A stretch of DNA of 64,000 bases. Source: Pseudanabaena mucicola str. Chao 1806 (lineage in GTDB: Bacteria; Cyanobacteriota; Cyanobacteriia; Pseudanabaenales; Pseudanabaenaceae). Location: positions 4,202,001 through 4,266,000 of the forward strand of contig NZ_CP097329.1 in assembly GCF_030323025.1 (NCBI RefSeq), in the 5' to 3' direction. Under the pieces are notes generated by a model. It ran no database searches, had not been told where the DNA came from, and was given only the letters and a program-made list of their open reading frames with translations. This document shows positions 34,391 through 43,668 of this stretch, in pieces. The translations under genes were made by a program, and so were the position numbers. Within the stretch, counting starts at the first letter, position 1. Each line of letters opens with the position of its first letter.

Positions 34391-35488
34391 ATGGCAATCA
34401 TGAGCAACTCTCTCAAGCGCACCCCTTTGTATGATCTTCATGTTAGCTCTGGTGCGCGATTAGTAGAATTTGGTGGGTGGGAGATGCCCGTGCAGTATCA
34501 GGGCATCATTGCCGAACATAAGGCAGTGCGATCGCAGGTGGGGATGTTTGATGTATCCCACATGGGCAAATTTGCGATTTCTGGGGAAGGAGTTCTTGAA
34601 ACCTTAAACAAACTTGTGCCATCGAACTTAGGTCGAGTCAAGGTAGGACAGGCTCTATATACGGTTTTACTGAATGAACAAGGTGGGATTATCGATGATG
34701 TAATTTTTTATCACCATGAGCCAGATGGCGATCGCGAAAATTGGTCAGTGATTGTCAATGCTTCCACCACCGAAAAGGATAAGGCATGGTTACAACAACA
34801 TTTAGGCGATCGCTTAGTTGATAACTCCGCATCACAAACCTTAATTGCCGTACAGGGGAAAACAGCGATCGCCACTTTGCAGGAGCTAGTCGGTGCTGAC
34901 TTGATGAAATTACCCAGACTGCGCTTTGGGCATACCTATACAGAAGTACTAGGCGTTCGCAGCTTCGTGGCACGTACAGGCTACACAGGCGAAGATGGCT
35001 GTGAAATTATGACCGATATCGAAACTGGGAAAGCACTTTGGCAAAAACTACTTGATCTAGGTGTTGTTCCTTGTGGCTTAGGTTGTCGTGACACCCTGCG
35101 ACTCGAAGCAGGAATGCACCTCTATGGTCAGGACATGGACGATAGCACTACACCTTGGGAAGCCGATATCAATTGGATTATTCATCTCAAAGAGAAGGGT
35201 GAATTCTACGGACGTGCTGTCCTCGAAGATCAAAAACAGAATGGAGTTCCTCGTAAACTAGTTGGTTTGGAATTGGAAGGTCGCAATATCGCTCGTCATG
35301 ATTATCCGATTCGTTTTGAAGGTGAAACTGTGGGTATCGTCACCAGTGGCACGATGTCGCCAACCCTCGGCAAAGCGATCGCCTTTGGTTATGTCCCGCA
35401 CCATCTCGCCAAGATTGGACAAATTGTGCAAGTTCAAATCCGCGACAAGGAATTTCCAGCCAAGGTAGTTAAGCGTAACTTTTTATAA
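34391..35488 (+). CDS. gcvT: Glycine cleavage system T protein (aminomethyltransferase)
   Basis: Transfers the methylene unit of glycine to tetrahydrofolate, central to photorespiratory glycine use. 365 residues from ATG 34391 (an ATG at 34400 is equally possible). Signatures: FGGWEMPVQY, GMFDVSHMGK, RTGYTGEDGCEI and CGLGCRDTLRLEAGM, with the folate-binding Asp and Arg residues. The gcvH and gcvP genes are elsewhere. No glycine riboswitch was recognised in front of it. Confidence 0.96.
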   Translation: MAIMSNSLKRTPLYDLHVSSGARLVEFGGWEMPVQYQGIIAEHKAVRSQVGMFDVSHMGKFAISGEGVLETLNKLVPSNLGRVKVGQALYTVLLNEQGGIIDDVIFYHHEPDGDRENWSVIVNASTTEKDKAWLQQHLGDRLVDNSASQTLIAVQGKTAIATLQELVGADLMKLPRLRFGHTYTEVLGVRSFVARTGYTGEDGCEIMTDIETGKALWQKLLDLGVVPCGLGCRDTLRLEAGMHLYGQDMDDSTTPWEADINWIIHLKEKGEFYGRAVLEDQKQNGVPRKLVGLELEGRNIARHDYPIRFEGETVGIVTSGTMSPTLGKAIAFGYVPHHLAKIGQIVQVQIRDKEFPAKVVKRNFL

Positions 35489-35611
35489 ACTCAAACAAGG
35501 GTATTCCCAAGCACTGCCTTTAGTTGGGGTTTATAGATTGGCAATTACTCCATAAATTAACGGTAAAATCAAACAGACTTGCTTGTACCCTTACCTAAAA
35601 GAAAATTTTCT

Positions 35612-36739
35612 ATGTACGACTGCATTGTTGTGGGAGCAGGACCATCTGGTGGTTCAGCATCCTATCATTTGGCAAAACGAGGACGATCAGTTTTGTTACT
35701 CGAAAAAGAAAGCCTGCCTCGATACAAGCCTTGTGGTGGTGGCGTTTCGCCGATGGTACAAGAGTGGTTTGACTTTGATTTTTCGCCAGCGGTTGCATTG
35801 ACCGTCAGCAATATTCGCTACACATGGCAAATGGGCGATCCTGAACTGGTGGAACTAACTACCAAAGAGCCAGTCTGGATGGTACGTCGCGATGTATTTG
35901 ATCATTACCTAGTCCAACAAGCTCAAAAATTAGGTGTGGAACTTCGCGATAATAATGGCGTTACAGGAATTGAATGGAAGAGCGATCGCTGGTTAGTCAA
36001 AACCGAAAATGATGTCTTTGAAGCAAAATATCTAATTGCTGCTGATGGCGCAAAAGGCACTATGGCAAAATGGCTAGGATTTAAAGAGAGAAAACGCCGC
36101 ATGGGAGCCGCCCTCGAAGTCGAAGCGCCTCACTCTGCGCCCGATGTGAGTGCCGCCCATTTTGACTTTGGTTCTGTCCAAAATGGTTATATCTGGAACT
36201 TCCCTAAACCTGACGGTTATTCCATTGGTGCAGGTACATTCCTTGGTGGTGAGAAGCAAAATCTTAAAGAGCTTGGCGCTGCCTACGCGGAAAAGTTTGG
36301 CATTGATATCACTTCCATTAAGCAATATGGACATCCACTCTGTTTATGGAATGGAAATCAACCACTACATACCCAAAATGCAATTCTTACAGGGGAATCG
36401 GCATGTATTGTCGATCCATTTACTGCCGAGGGAATTCGTCCTTCCCTGTTAACAGGAGTGTTGGCGGCTCAAGCGATCGATGAAGCGATTGGCGGCAATA
36501 CTGATGCTCTAAAGCAATATACCCAGAGAGTACATGAAGAATGGGGTGAAGATATGGTGTGGGCACAGCGCATTGCTAATATTTTCTATCGCATTCCTAG
36601 TTTTGGTTACAAAATGGGAGTGAAGCGCCCTAGTGCTAGTCAACGCATGGGCAAAATTCTCTGTGGTGAGTTGCGTTATCGCGATGTCGCTGGGGCTGCG
36701 GTGAAGCGCCTCACGAAAGGGTTAATGGGTATAAAATAA
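35612..36739 (+). CDS. Geranylgeranyl reductase family FAD-dependent oxidoreductase
   Basis: A 375-residue flavoprotein. Dinucleotide fold VVGAGPSGGSASYHL (5-19), substrate-region CGGGVSP (about 42-48) and the second FAD motif GESACIVDPFTAEGI are intact. The family reduces isoprenoid chains (ChlP for chlorophyll phytol, archaeal lipid reductases). This is a paralogue rather than ChlP, which has a different N terminus, so the substrate is unknown. ATG 35612 is chosen because the FAD fold begins two residues later. Ends in a strong terminator. Confidence 0.85.
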   Translation: MYDCIVVGAGPSGGSASYHLAKRGRSVLLLEKESLPRYKPCGGGVSPMVQEWFDFDFSPAVALTVSNIRYTWQMGDPELVELTTKEPVWMVRRDVFDHYLVQQAQKLGVELRDNNGVTGIEWKSDRWLVKTENDVFEAKYLIAADGAKGTMAKWLGFKERKRRMGAALEVEAPHSAPDVSAAHFDFGSVQNGYIWNFPKPDGYSIGAGTFLGGEKQNLKELGAAYAEKFGIDITSIKQYGHPLCLWNGNQPLHTQNAILTGESACIVDPFTAEGIRPSLLTGVLAAQAIDEAIGGNTDALKQYTQRVHEEWGEDMVWAQRIANIFYRIPSFGYKMGVKRPSASQRMGKILCGELRYRDVAGAAVKRLTKGLMGIK

Positions 36740-36772
36740 AAGAAGGGTCGCGCTTTGCGCGACCCTTCTTTT
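36738..36772. terminator. Strong intrinsic terminator
   Basis: 16-bp stem with arm GAAGGGTCGCGC and loop TTT, flanked by A and T runs. It overlaps the stop codon of the reductase gene and precedes the glycosyltransferase start by 14 bases. Confidence 0.85.
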
Positions 36773-36785
36773 ATAACGAAAAGAA

Positions 36786-37868
36786 ATGAATAAAAAATAT
36801 CGGTTACTGTTTTTATCTACTCCCGTGGGCGCATTAGGTTCTGGAATTGGGGGCGGCGTAGAACTAACTCTTCAGAATGCAGCCAAGGCGCTCATGGCAA
36901 AAGGACATGAAGTGGAAATTGTTGCTCCTGAAGGTTCGTTTACAAATGTCACAAAACTAACCTCAATAGCAGGTAATAGACAAGTCTCTGCCCAAACTCA
37001 AATCGGGACAGATGTAGTCGTGTTGCCTCAAAATTCAGTTCTTGAAAATATGTGGAGTTACGCAAGGGAAGCCCAAGATCAATTTGATTTGTTATTTAAC
37101 TTTGCCTATGATTGGCTACCACTATACCTCACGCCATTCTTCCATCGCCCGATCGCCCATTGGATTAGTATGTCATCCCTCTCGCCTGTGATCGATGCAA
37201 TGGTTAGTAAAACAGTCAAGCTTTGTCCTCAAGCGATCGCTGTGAATACTCGAGCCTGTGCAAATACATTTAGAGATGGAGATCGCTTGATGATTATGGG
37301 TAAAGGCATTGATGTGACTCAATACAATTTTGTGGCAAAGCCTGAAAAACCTAGTCTGGCATGGGTGGGGCGCATCTCTCCTGAAAAGGGACTAGAGGAT
37401 GCCGCCGAGACTGCTCAAGCGACAGGTTTACCGCTACGAGTATTTGGGCTCATTCAAGATCAAGCCTATTGGCAACAGATTCAAAAAGACTTCCCGAAAT
37501 CAGAAATCCATTATGAAGGATTTTTATCTACCCATGAGTTACAGCAAAAACTAGGTCAATCGAGTGCTTTGTTGATGACACCACGCTGGATCGAGGCTTT
37601 TGGCAATGCGGCGATCGAAGCTTTTGCCTGTGGAGTACCTGTGATTTCCTATCGTAGCGGTGGACTAACGGAAATTGTGCGCCATGGTAAGACAGGATTT
37701 CTCGTGGATATGGGAAGTGTCCCAGGATTAATTAAGGCAGTGTCTCAGTTAGATCAAATTGATCGCTTAGCCTGTCGTCAGCAATTAGAAGCGGAATATT
37801 CCCTAGAAGTCTGGGGCGATCGCTTAGAAAAATGGTTTGAGCAACTGATCATCAACTTCAAAATTTAG
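36786..37868 (+). CDS. Family 4 glycosyltransferase (possibly UDP-glucose:tetrahydrobiopterin glucosyltransferase)
   Basis: 360 residues, GT-B fold. The N terminus LLFLSTPVGALGSGIGGGVE gives the glycine loop; the C-terminal half has WVGRISPEKGLEDA and the retaining-GT4 motif EAFGNAAIEA (E-x7-E), then GVPVISYRSGGL. The opening sequence and length resemble cyanobacterial pteridine glucosyltransferase (BGluT), which glucosylates tetrahydrobiopterin; that identification is from memory and uncertain. Cytoplasmic, its stop overlaps the convergent GAF gene by four bases. Confidence 0.78.
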   Translation: MNKKYRLLFLSTPVGALGSGIGGGVELTLQNAAKALMAKGHEVEIVAPEGSFTNVTKLTSIAGNRQVSAQTQIGTDVVVLPQNSVLENMWSYAREAQDQFDLLFNFAYDWLPLYLTPFFHRPIAHWISMSSLSPVIDAMVSKTVKLCPQAIAVNTRACANTFRDGDRLMIMGKGIDVTQYNFVAKPEKPSLAWVGRISPEKGLEDAAETAQATGLPLRVFGLIQDQAYWQQIQKDFPKSEIHYEGFLSTHELQQKLGQSSALLMTPRWIEAFGNAAIEAFACGVPVISYRSGGLTEIVRHGKTGFLVDMGSVPGLIKAVSQLDQIDRLACRQQLEAEYSLEVWGDRLEKWFEQLIINFKI

Positions 37869-38383
37869 TCAAAATCTAAAACTTCACTTTGGATCGAGGG
37901 TGCTGCTGATAGTCCTTGAGAATACAAACGCATGGATGTAATGTCTGAATCCTCCCACTTTTTTACATCTTGGCAATGATGAGCAACCAATAGCCCCCAT
38001 AGCTTGCCATTATTCAACACAGGGGCTACTAAATTAGATCGAACTTGTAAACTTCTCAAGAAATCACGGTGGCAATCACTAATTGGAGCAGTTTCAATAT
38101 CATCTGCCCAGTAAATTCGCCCAGCTATATATAAATCTGCATACTTTCTTTTAAAACACTCATCTGCACCAGTCGAACAAATGATTGAGTATTTGTGATC
38201 GCTCAAAGCCTCAAAGGTTACCTGCCCCTGCCAATGGGTATAAAAATAATACAAAGCCACGCGATCAACATCTAAACATTCCCTCAGTTCATGTAGGGCA
38301 TCATGAACTAATGAGTCTTGTTGTAATTTGTTGGTAATTCGAGTTAAAACCGAATTCAAACCGCGATTGGCAGGATTCATCAT
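37865..38383 (-). CDS. Stand-alone phytochrome/cyanobacteriochrome-like GAF protein
   Basis: 172 residues made almost wholly of one GAF domain (about 20-160). It ends with LVAPVLNNGKLWGLLVAHHC, the pattern seen in cyanobacteriochrome GAF domains, and carries the Cys-His pair C104-H105 in ISDCHRDFL at the position where the bilin is attached in that family. GADECF at about 72-77 resembles the Asp-motif region. It may bind a bilin or be a relative that no longer does. No output domain is fused; nearby genes give no partner. Start could be either Met of the MM pair. Confidence 0.75.
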   Translation of the reverse strand: MMNPANRGLNSVLTRITNKLQQDSLVHDALHELRECLDVDRVALYYFYTHWQGQVTFEALSDHKYSIICSTGADECFKRKYADLYIAGRIYWADDIETAPISDCHRDFLRSLQVRSNLVAPVLNNGKLWGLLVAHHCQDVKKWEDSDITSMRLYSQGLSAAPSIQSEVLDFD

Positions 38384-38845
38384 TGCAAGAGATAATAAGT
38401 AAATCTTAAAAAGGTTAAAAATCCGAAAATTGCTGAATAAGACATCCTTTATGCTTTCTTAAGTCCCAGATAAATTTTCAAAAAGCTTGCAAAGTAATCT
38501 CTTAGAAAATTTATTTGTATTATACAAAACCCTAAAAGTCTGTATTTATTTAATATCAAGGGATTTAATATCAAGGGCACTGAATAGTTGTCGCAGGTAG
38601 AGCCATATCTTTTAGTAGTTTCTAATTTTAATCTTGAGTACAGTACATATAACAATCCTTACTAAAAAAATAGCAAGATATGGATACCAAGAAATATTCT
38701 TTATACTTATACCTGTTGTGAATATGGCGCAACAGAGTCTAAAACACTTTTCTAGTAAGGCTTTTAAGACTTAAGACTCTTTATTTATATTAAAAAAAGC
38801 TATACTTTAGACATGAGTTTTTTTACTTAGTAGCGAGTCAAAATC
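38384..38845. other. Gap between the GAF gene and recO
   Basis: 462 AT-rich bases. A 15-nt unit TTTAATATCAAGGGA is tandemly repeated at about 38548-38577 (last base varies). Otherwise nothing coding or structured seen; it must hold the recO promoter. Confidence 0.4.
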
Positions 38846-39694
38846 TTGCCAAAAGAATATCAAGCTATAGGAATTAATCTTAAGGGAATGCCTTTGGGTG
38901 AGCATGATCGCCTATTGACGATTTTGACAAAGGAATGTGGCTTGATCAAGGCAGTGGCTACTGGGGCACGCAAACATCGCTCAGCAATGGCAGGACGCTC
39001 TGGCTTATTTGTTGTCAATGATCTGCAAATTTCCGTGGGACGATCAATGGATCGGATTAAAAATGCGGAAATGCTGCAATCTTTTGTTGGTTTGGGTAAA
39101 ACTCTCGCTAAGCTTACGGCTGCTCAGTATTTATCAGAACTAGCTCTAATGCAAGCACTATCGGCTCAACCCCAAGAGGAACTATTTTTAGTACTAGTCG
39201 AGCATCTCAATCGCATTCAGGATGCCGAGGATAAATATGTCTTGGCTTGTTTGGTGCATGGTACTTATCACTTGCTAGCGATCGCAGGTTTTGCTCCGCA
39301 GGTACATAGCTGCTGCATCTCACAACGTCCTGTAATAGCCAATCGTGAAATTCCGAAATGGAAGGCTGGATTTAGTATCGTCGGTGGTGGGGTGATTAAT
39401 CTTGAAATAACCGATCTTCCTAGTGACGGTAATCCGAATCGCGATCGCTCTATCAACGGTCTTGAGATCATCGGTAATAGCGCGATCACTAATCAGATTA
39501 GCCATTACCTAAATGCTCCCGAACTCTTAGCGATTCAGGAACTTGCACAAACCGATTTAACCGATAATATTTTAAAGTCACAGACAACAGATTGGCTTAC
39601 AGTCGAAAGATTGTTACGAGCCTACGCACAGTATCATTTTGATAGACCAATCCAGTCTTCGGCACTGATTGACAACTGCTTTTTTAATATATGA
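38846..39694 (+). CDS. recO: DNA repair protein RecO
   Basis: Loads RecA onto gapped DNA with RecF and RecR. 282 residues starting at a TTG (LPKEYQAIGI) because no ATG is in frame nearby. The OB-fold opening GINLKGMPLGEHDRLLTILT and ATGARK are typical, and QYLSELALMQAL fits the helical middle. A zinc-site is only partly visible (HSCCISQRP). The last four bases overlap the MFS start (ATGA). Confidence 0.9.
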   Translation: MPKEYQAIGINLKGMPLGEHDRLLTILTKECGLIKAVATGARKHRSAMAGRSGLFVVNDLQISVGRSMDRIKNAEMLQSFVGLGKTLAKLTAAQYLSELALMQALSAQPQEELFLVLVEHLNRIQDAEDKYVLACLVHGTYHLLAIAGFAPQVHSCCISQRPVIANREIPKWKAGFSIVGGGVINLEITDLPSDGNPNRDRSINGLEIIGNSAITNQISHYLNAPELLAIQELAQTDLTDNILKSQTTDWLTVERLLRAYAQYHFDRPIQSSALIDNCFFNI

Positions 39695-41094
39695 CCCATT
39701 TATTCGATCCGCCCACACCGAATTTCCCTGAACATCACGATCCCCACCACGTTGATCCACATCATGCCGATCACCAGCAGACCATAGAATCAGGCAATTC
39801 ACAGATTGATGCTAATAGTGTCAATCCTGTTGATTCGCAATCTGTCCTTCGCAATCCTAACTTTTTATCACTGTGGAGTGGTCAAGTTTTTTCCCAGATA
39901 GCCGATAAGATTTTTTTGGTACTTGTCATTGCGATCGTTTCTACACAATTTCAGCATGAGGGTGAGACAATTAGCGGTTGGGTGTCAGCAGTGATGGTGG
40001 CATTTACAATTCCTGCGATTCTATTTGGGTCGATCGCAGGTGTATATGTTGATCGCTGGAAGAAAAAAACAGTTTTAGTTAGCTCTAATATTCTGCGCGG
40101 AGTCTTGGTGCTAAGCATTCCGCTATTACTCTGGATCACCAAAAATAGTGTGTTACCTTGGGGCGCACCGACTGGCTTTTGGGGATTATTATGTATTACG
40201 TTTTTAGTCTCTACTTTTACGCAGTTTTTCACACCTGCGGAACAGTCGGCAATTACGCTCGTCGTCGAGAAGCCAAAGCTATTATCTGCAAATTCGCTCT
40301 ACACAACGACGATTATGGCAGCGTTAATTTTAGGCTTTGCTCTTGGTGAACCACTCCTCGCTCTATCCGATCATCTGTGGCACAATTTTGGGCAAGAAGT
40401 ACTTGTGGGTGGTAGTTACTTAATCGCTGGGATTATCTTAATCCTCTTGAAAACGGGCGAAACCAAAGAGGATCTTCACCGCGATAGCTTTCATCTTTGG
40501 AATGATATTAAAGAAGGTTTGCAATATCTCAAAGATAAAAAAACTTCGCTATCAGCTTTGATTCAGCTAATTTGTACTTTCTCGATTATTGCGGCGTTGA
40601 CTGTACTTGCTGTGCGTCTTGCGGAAGTCATGCCTGAAATTAAATCTGAGCAGTTTGGTTTTTTATTAGCAGTCGCCAGTTTGGGGATGGCGATCGGTGC
40701 TGGCGTTGTAGCAAAACTTGGTAATCGCTTTAGTCGCCAAAACCTTGCTTTCGTTGGTTCGATTGGGATGGCGGTCTTTTTAACAATGCTAGGATTTTTT
40801 AGCGATCGCTTTGGATTAGGACTAATTGCGATCGCGGGTACTGGTATTTTTGCGGGGCTAAGCGTAATTCCGATGCAGACAGTTATTCAAGAAGAGACTC
40901 CCGAAGATGTGCGCGGTAAGGTCTTCGGCTTACAAAATAATGCGGTGAATATTGCCCTGAGTTTGCCCCTATCTGTTGCAGGTCTTGCCGAGTCCTATTT
41001 CGGGTTGCAACAGGTAATTTTTGCTCTCAGTGCGATCGCTCTATTTACAGGTCTTCTCACTTGGTACATTGCCCGTCAACTGATCGAGTCCTAA
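39691..41094 (+). CDS. MFS transporter with His-rich N terminus
   Basis: 467 residues, 12 predicted membrane helices from about residue 60, major facilitator fold of the MFS_3 type (SLWSGQVFSQIADKIF; GVYVDRWKKKTVLV in loop 2-3; QEETPEDVRGKVFGLQN in loop 10-11). The first 50 residues are soluble and His-rich (EHHDPHHVDPHHADHQQ), which could bind metal ions. Substrate unknown. Overlaps recO by four bases, so translated with it. A terminator (41125-41146) follows. Confidence 0.85.
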   Translation: MTHLFDPPTPNFPEHHDPHHVDPHHADHQQTIESGNSQIDANSVNPVDSQSVLRNPNFLSLWSGQVFSQIADKIFLVLVIAIVSTQFQHEGETISGWVSAVMVAFTIPAILFGSIAGVYVDRWKKKTVLVSSNILRGVLVLSIPLLLWITKNSVLPWGAPTGFWGLLCITFLVSTFTQFFTPAEQSAITLVVEKPKLLSANSLYTTTIMAALILGFALGEPLLALSDHLWHNFGQEVLVGGSYLIAGIILILLKTGETKEDLHRDSFHLWNDIKEGLQYLKDKKTSLSALIQLICTFSIIAALTVLAVRLAEVMPEIKSEQFGFLLAVASLGMAIGAGVVAKLGNRFSRQNLAFVGSIGMAVFLTMLGFFSDRFGLGLIAIAGTGIFAGLSVIPMQTVIQEETPEDVRGKVFGLQNNAVNIALSLPLSVAGLAESYFGLQQVIFALSAIALFTGLLTWYIARQLIES

Positions 41095-41124
41095 AGAAAT
41101 CTGCTGAGCTGCTTTCTCTCATGG

Positions 41125-41146
41125 AAATAGGTGCTAGCACCTATTT
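41125..41146 (+). terminator. Terminator after the MFS gene
   Basis: AAATAGGTGC / GCACCTATTT stem with a two-base centre followed by T run. Confidence 0.65.
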
Positions 41147-41206
41147 TTTGGGCTTAATTTTATGATGTGTGATTTGTAACGCTAAGCCTACAGGCAATCA
41201 GGTAAT

Positions 41207-41242
41207 ATTGCATCAATCAGGTCTAAACCTGATTGATGCAAT
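41207..41242. promoter_or_regulatory. Perfect 16-bp inverted repeat before malic enzyme
   Basis: Arms ATTGCATCAATCAGGT and complement, loop CTAA, ending 15 bases before the ATG of the malic enzyme gene. It would block or tune ribosome access, or be an operator. No T run, so not a terminator of normal type. Confidence 0.5.
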
Positions 41243-41257
41243 TACTCACTTCTCAAG

Positions 41258-42649
41258 ATGCCAAAACTAACACCTAACCCTAGCTTTAGCTTGACCTTCC
41301 GTGTGCAACTCCTCAACCGCGCAGGAATGCTGTCTTCTGTGATCAGTGCCCTAGCTGAAGCAGGAGGGAATCTAGGACAGATTGATTTAATCCAACAGAC
41401 TCGTAAAATTTCGGTGCGGGACATTACGGTCAATGCCTACAGCACTGAGCATATGGATAAGTTAATTGCCGTTGTCAAAGCAGTTCCCGAAATTCGCGTA
41501 CTCGATGTTTACGATCGCACTTTCCAAGTTCACCAAGGTGGCAAAATTCATCTTGAAGCGAAGGTATCTGTTAAAGGTCAAGACGACCTCGCAATGGTCT
41601 ATACCCCAGGGGTGGGAAGAGTCTGTATGGCGATCGCTGAAGATAAGCGTAAAGTTTACGAATACACGATTAAATGCAACACGATCGCTGTGGTTACAGA
41701 TGGTACAGCAGTCTTAGGACTTGGTGATATTGGACCTGAGGCTGCTATGCCTGTAATGGAAGGTAAGGCAATGCTCTTCAAGCAATTTGCGGGACTAGAT
41801 GCGTTCCCGATTTGCATCAACACAAAAGATGTCGATGAAATTGTGGAAACAGTTAAACGCATTGCTCCAACCTTTGGCGGCGTGAATCTAGAAGATATTA
41901 GCGCTCCCCGTTGTTTTGAAATCGAAAAGCGACTCAAAGAAGAATTAGATATTCCCGTTTATCACGATGATCAACATGGCACGGCAATTGTCGTAGTTGC
42001 GGCTACCATCAATGCGCTCAAAGTCGTGGGTAAACCCATTGATACAGTTCGGATTGTGATGAATGGTGCGGGAGCTTCAGGCATTGCGGTCGCCAGACTC
42101 TTGCGTGAAGCAGGTGTGAAACAGATTTCAATGTGCGACTCCAAAGGCTGTCTTAGCAAAGATCGCACCGATCTAACTGCGGAGAAGTTAGAATTTGTCA
42201 GTGATTTCTCTGGTTCCTTGGCTGATGTAATTAAGGGAGCAGATATGTTTATTGGCTTAAGTGTCAAGGGAGCGTTAACTCCTGAAATGGTCAGAAGTAT
42301 GTCTCCTGCCCCAATTGTGTTCGCAATGGCAAATCCCATTCCTGAAATTCAACCTGAATTGGTGATTAATGATGTTGCTGTCATTGCCACAGGTCGAAGT
42401 GACTATGCTAACCAAATCAATAATGTCCTTGCCTTCCCAGGAATTTTTCGAGGTGCGCTTGATGCCCGAGTTCATCAAATTACGACTCAAATGAATTTAG
42501 GTGCGGCACAAGCCATCGCCTCTTTAGTCAGCGCTAGCGATCTTGCCCCTGATTTTATTATTCCATCAGTATTTGATCCGCGCGTTTCCCATGCAGTCGC
42601 TGCTGCCGTTCAGGCAGTTGCTCGCCAGCAAGGTTTAGCTAACGATTAG
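41258..42649 (+). CDS. NAD(P)-dependent malic enzyme with N-terminal ACT domain
   Basis: Oxidative decarboxylation of malate to pyruvate, an anaplerotic and redox-linked step. 463 residues: ACT domain about 12-85 (FRVQLLNRAGMLSSVISAL), then malic enzyme with MVYTPGVGRVC, KCNTIAVVTDGTAVLGLGDIG, the metal site region VNLEDISAP and VYHDDQHGTAI, and NAD-binding IVMNGAGASGIAVARLL. ACT fusion indicates allosteric control by an amino acid or other small ligand. An inverted repeat lies in the leader. Confidence 0.94.
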   Translation: MPKLTPNPSFSLTFRVQLLNRAGMLSSVISALAEAGGNLGQIDLIQQTRKISVRDITVNAYSTEHMDKLIAVVKAVPEIRVLDVYDRTFQVHQGGKIHLEAKVSVKGQDDLAMVYTPGVGRVCMAIAEDKRKVYEYTIKCNTIAVVTDGTAVLGLGDIGPEAAMPVMEGKAMLFKQFAGLDAFPICINTKDVDEIVETVKRIAPTFGGVNLEDISAPRCFEIEKRLKEELDIPVYHDDQHGTAIVVVAATINALKVVGKPIDTVRIVMNGAGASGIAVARLLREAGVKQISMCDSKGCLSKDRTDLTAEKLEFVSDFSGSLADVIKGADMFIGLSVKGALTPEMVRSMSPAPIVFAMANPIPEIQPELVINDVAVIATGRSDYANQINNVLAFPGIFRGALDARVHQITTQMNLGAAQAIASLVSASDLAPDFIIPSVFDPRVSHAVAAAVQAVARQQGLAND

Positions 42650-42679
42650 TAAAGTTAGAGGGAAAGCTTTGCGATCCCT

Positions 42680-43363
42680 CTAATGTTTTTCCACAGCAAT
42701 AAATTCATCTACTAAATTTAAAAGTTTTTCGACCGCTTCACTGAGATTGACTGACTTCACTGGGAATCCATGAGCAACACGATTTCTAATTTCATTTAAG
42801 GTGATCGCTCTCTCAAATTGCTCTCTTGAAATTTCTGATTGAGCATAAAGATGTTGAATCATCAAAATCGTTGGCATCCGATCAATCGGAATTAGAGCTT
42901 GTCGAGCATGTCTTCGCATCAATACTTCTGCAAAAATCCATAGAGACATGAAGGCTGGTTCATGTTCGCCAATTGAGATCAATTTAGCAATACGTTCTTT
43001 GCGATGCAAAATTTGCGATCGCGTCAATTTCAGATCAGCAATATCTTCTTCAGCGATCGGTGTAGCATCTTCACCTGTAATTAATAAAAATCGCCAACCG
43101 CTATGTTCAGCGATCGCTCTGGCGATTTTGCAGTAACTAGAGATTGGTAAATTCGTAGCATAATCAGCGATCGTAATCACTAACCCTTGCTGTCCAGATA
43201 TTTTCACCAGTAGATCTGGATCATATGCTCCTAAATCGGGACTCAAATCAAAAGGCAATAGATTGCTATGGTGGTGTTGAACCACCTCATATCCTTGAGA
43301 AATATAACATTCGACAACTTTTTGTTTGAGCAGACTACTAATACTGACCCTATCTTCACACAT
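42680..43363 (-). CDS. Hypothetical protein with C-terminal HEPN-like RNRVAH motif
   Basis: 227 residues, soluble. The C-terminal third is helical and ends in EIRNRVAHGF, with R193-N194-R195-V196-A197-H198 matching the R-x4-H RNase motif of HEPN proteins. The N-terminal half alternates strands and helices (VVQHHH, PDLLVKIS, GLVITIADYA, RFLLITGED) and could be a Rossmann-like or restriction-endonuclease-like fold; no complete catalytic set is visible there. HEPN RNases act in toxin and defence systems, but no antitoxin-type partner adjoins. Not confidently assigned. Confidence 0.6.
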   Translation of the reverse strand: MCEDRVSISSLLKQKVVECYISQGYEVVQHHHSNLLPFDLSPDLGAYDPDLLVKISGQQGLVITIADYATNLPISSYCKIARAIAEHSGWRFLLITGEDATPIAEEDIADLKLTRSQILHRKERIAKLISIGEHEPAFMSLWIFAEVLMRRHARQALIPIDRMPTILMIQHLYAQSEISREQFERAITLNEIRNRVAHGFPVKSVNLSEAVEKLLNLVDEFIAVEKH

Positions 43364-43668
43364 TTATTATTTATATTTTTACTAAGCGTAGTTGAGATAT
43401 GCAGCATTCCTAAATGTTTTGTGGAAGCTTACCCCGAAAGGTTAAGCTTCCATAAAGCTAAAAATCCTTAAATAATTTCAACAATATTATATACCTTCAA
43501 GTATATTAAGCAAATATTCGATAAATATTCGGATTTATATAAAAAGATCTGGTATTCCCAACTGAGATTTCCCATAATAGATTTAACAATTAACCATAGG
43601 GAAGAAATATACAAAGCATATCTATTCCCTATGGTAACATTTTCTAAATTTATGAAATTATTTGGAAT
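43364..43668. other. Gap with two hairpins
   Basis: 305 bases. A hairpin with TGGAAGCTTA arms lies at 43422-43452, and TTAACCATAGGGAA / TTCCCTATGGTAA arms at 43590-43637 form a probable terminator for the leuC-like gene, with a 21-nt loop. Nothing else seen. Confidence 0.5.
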
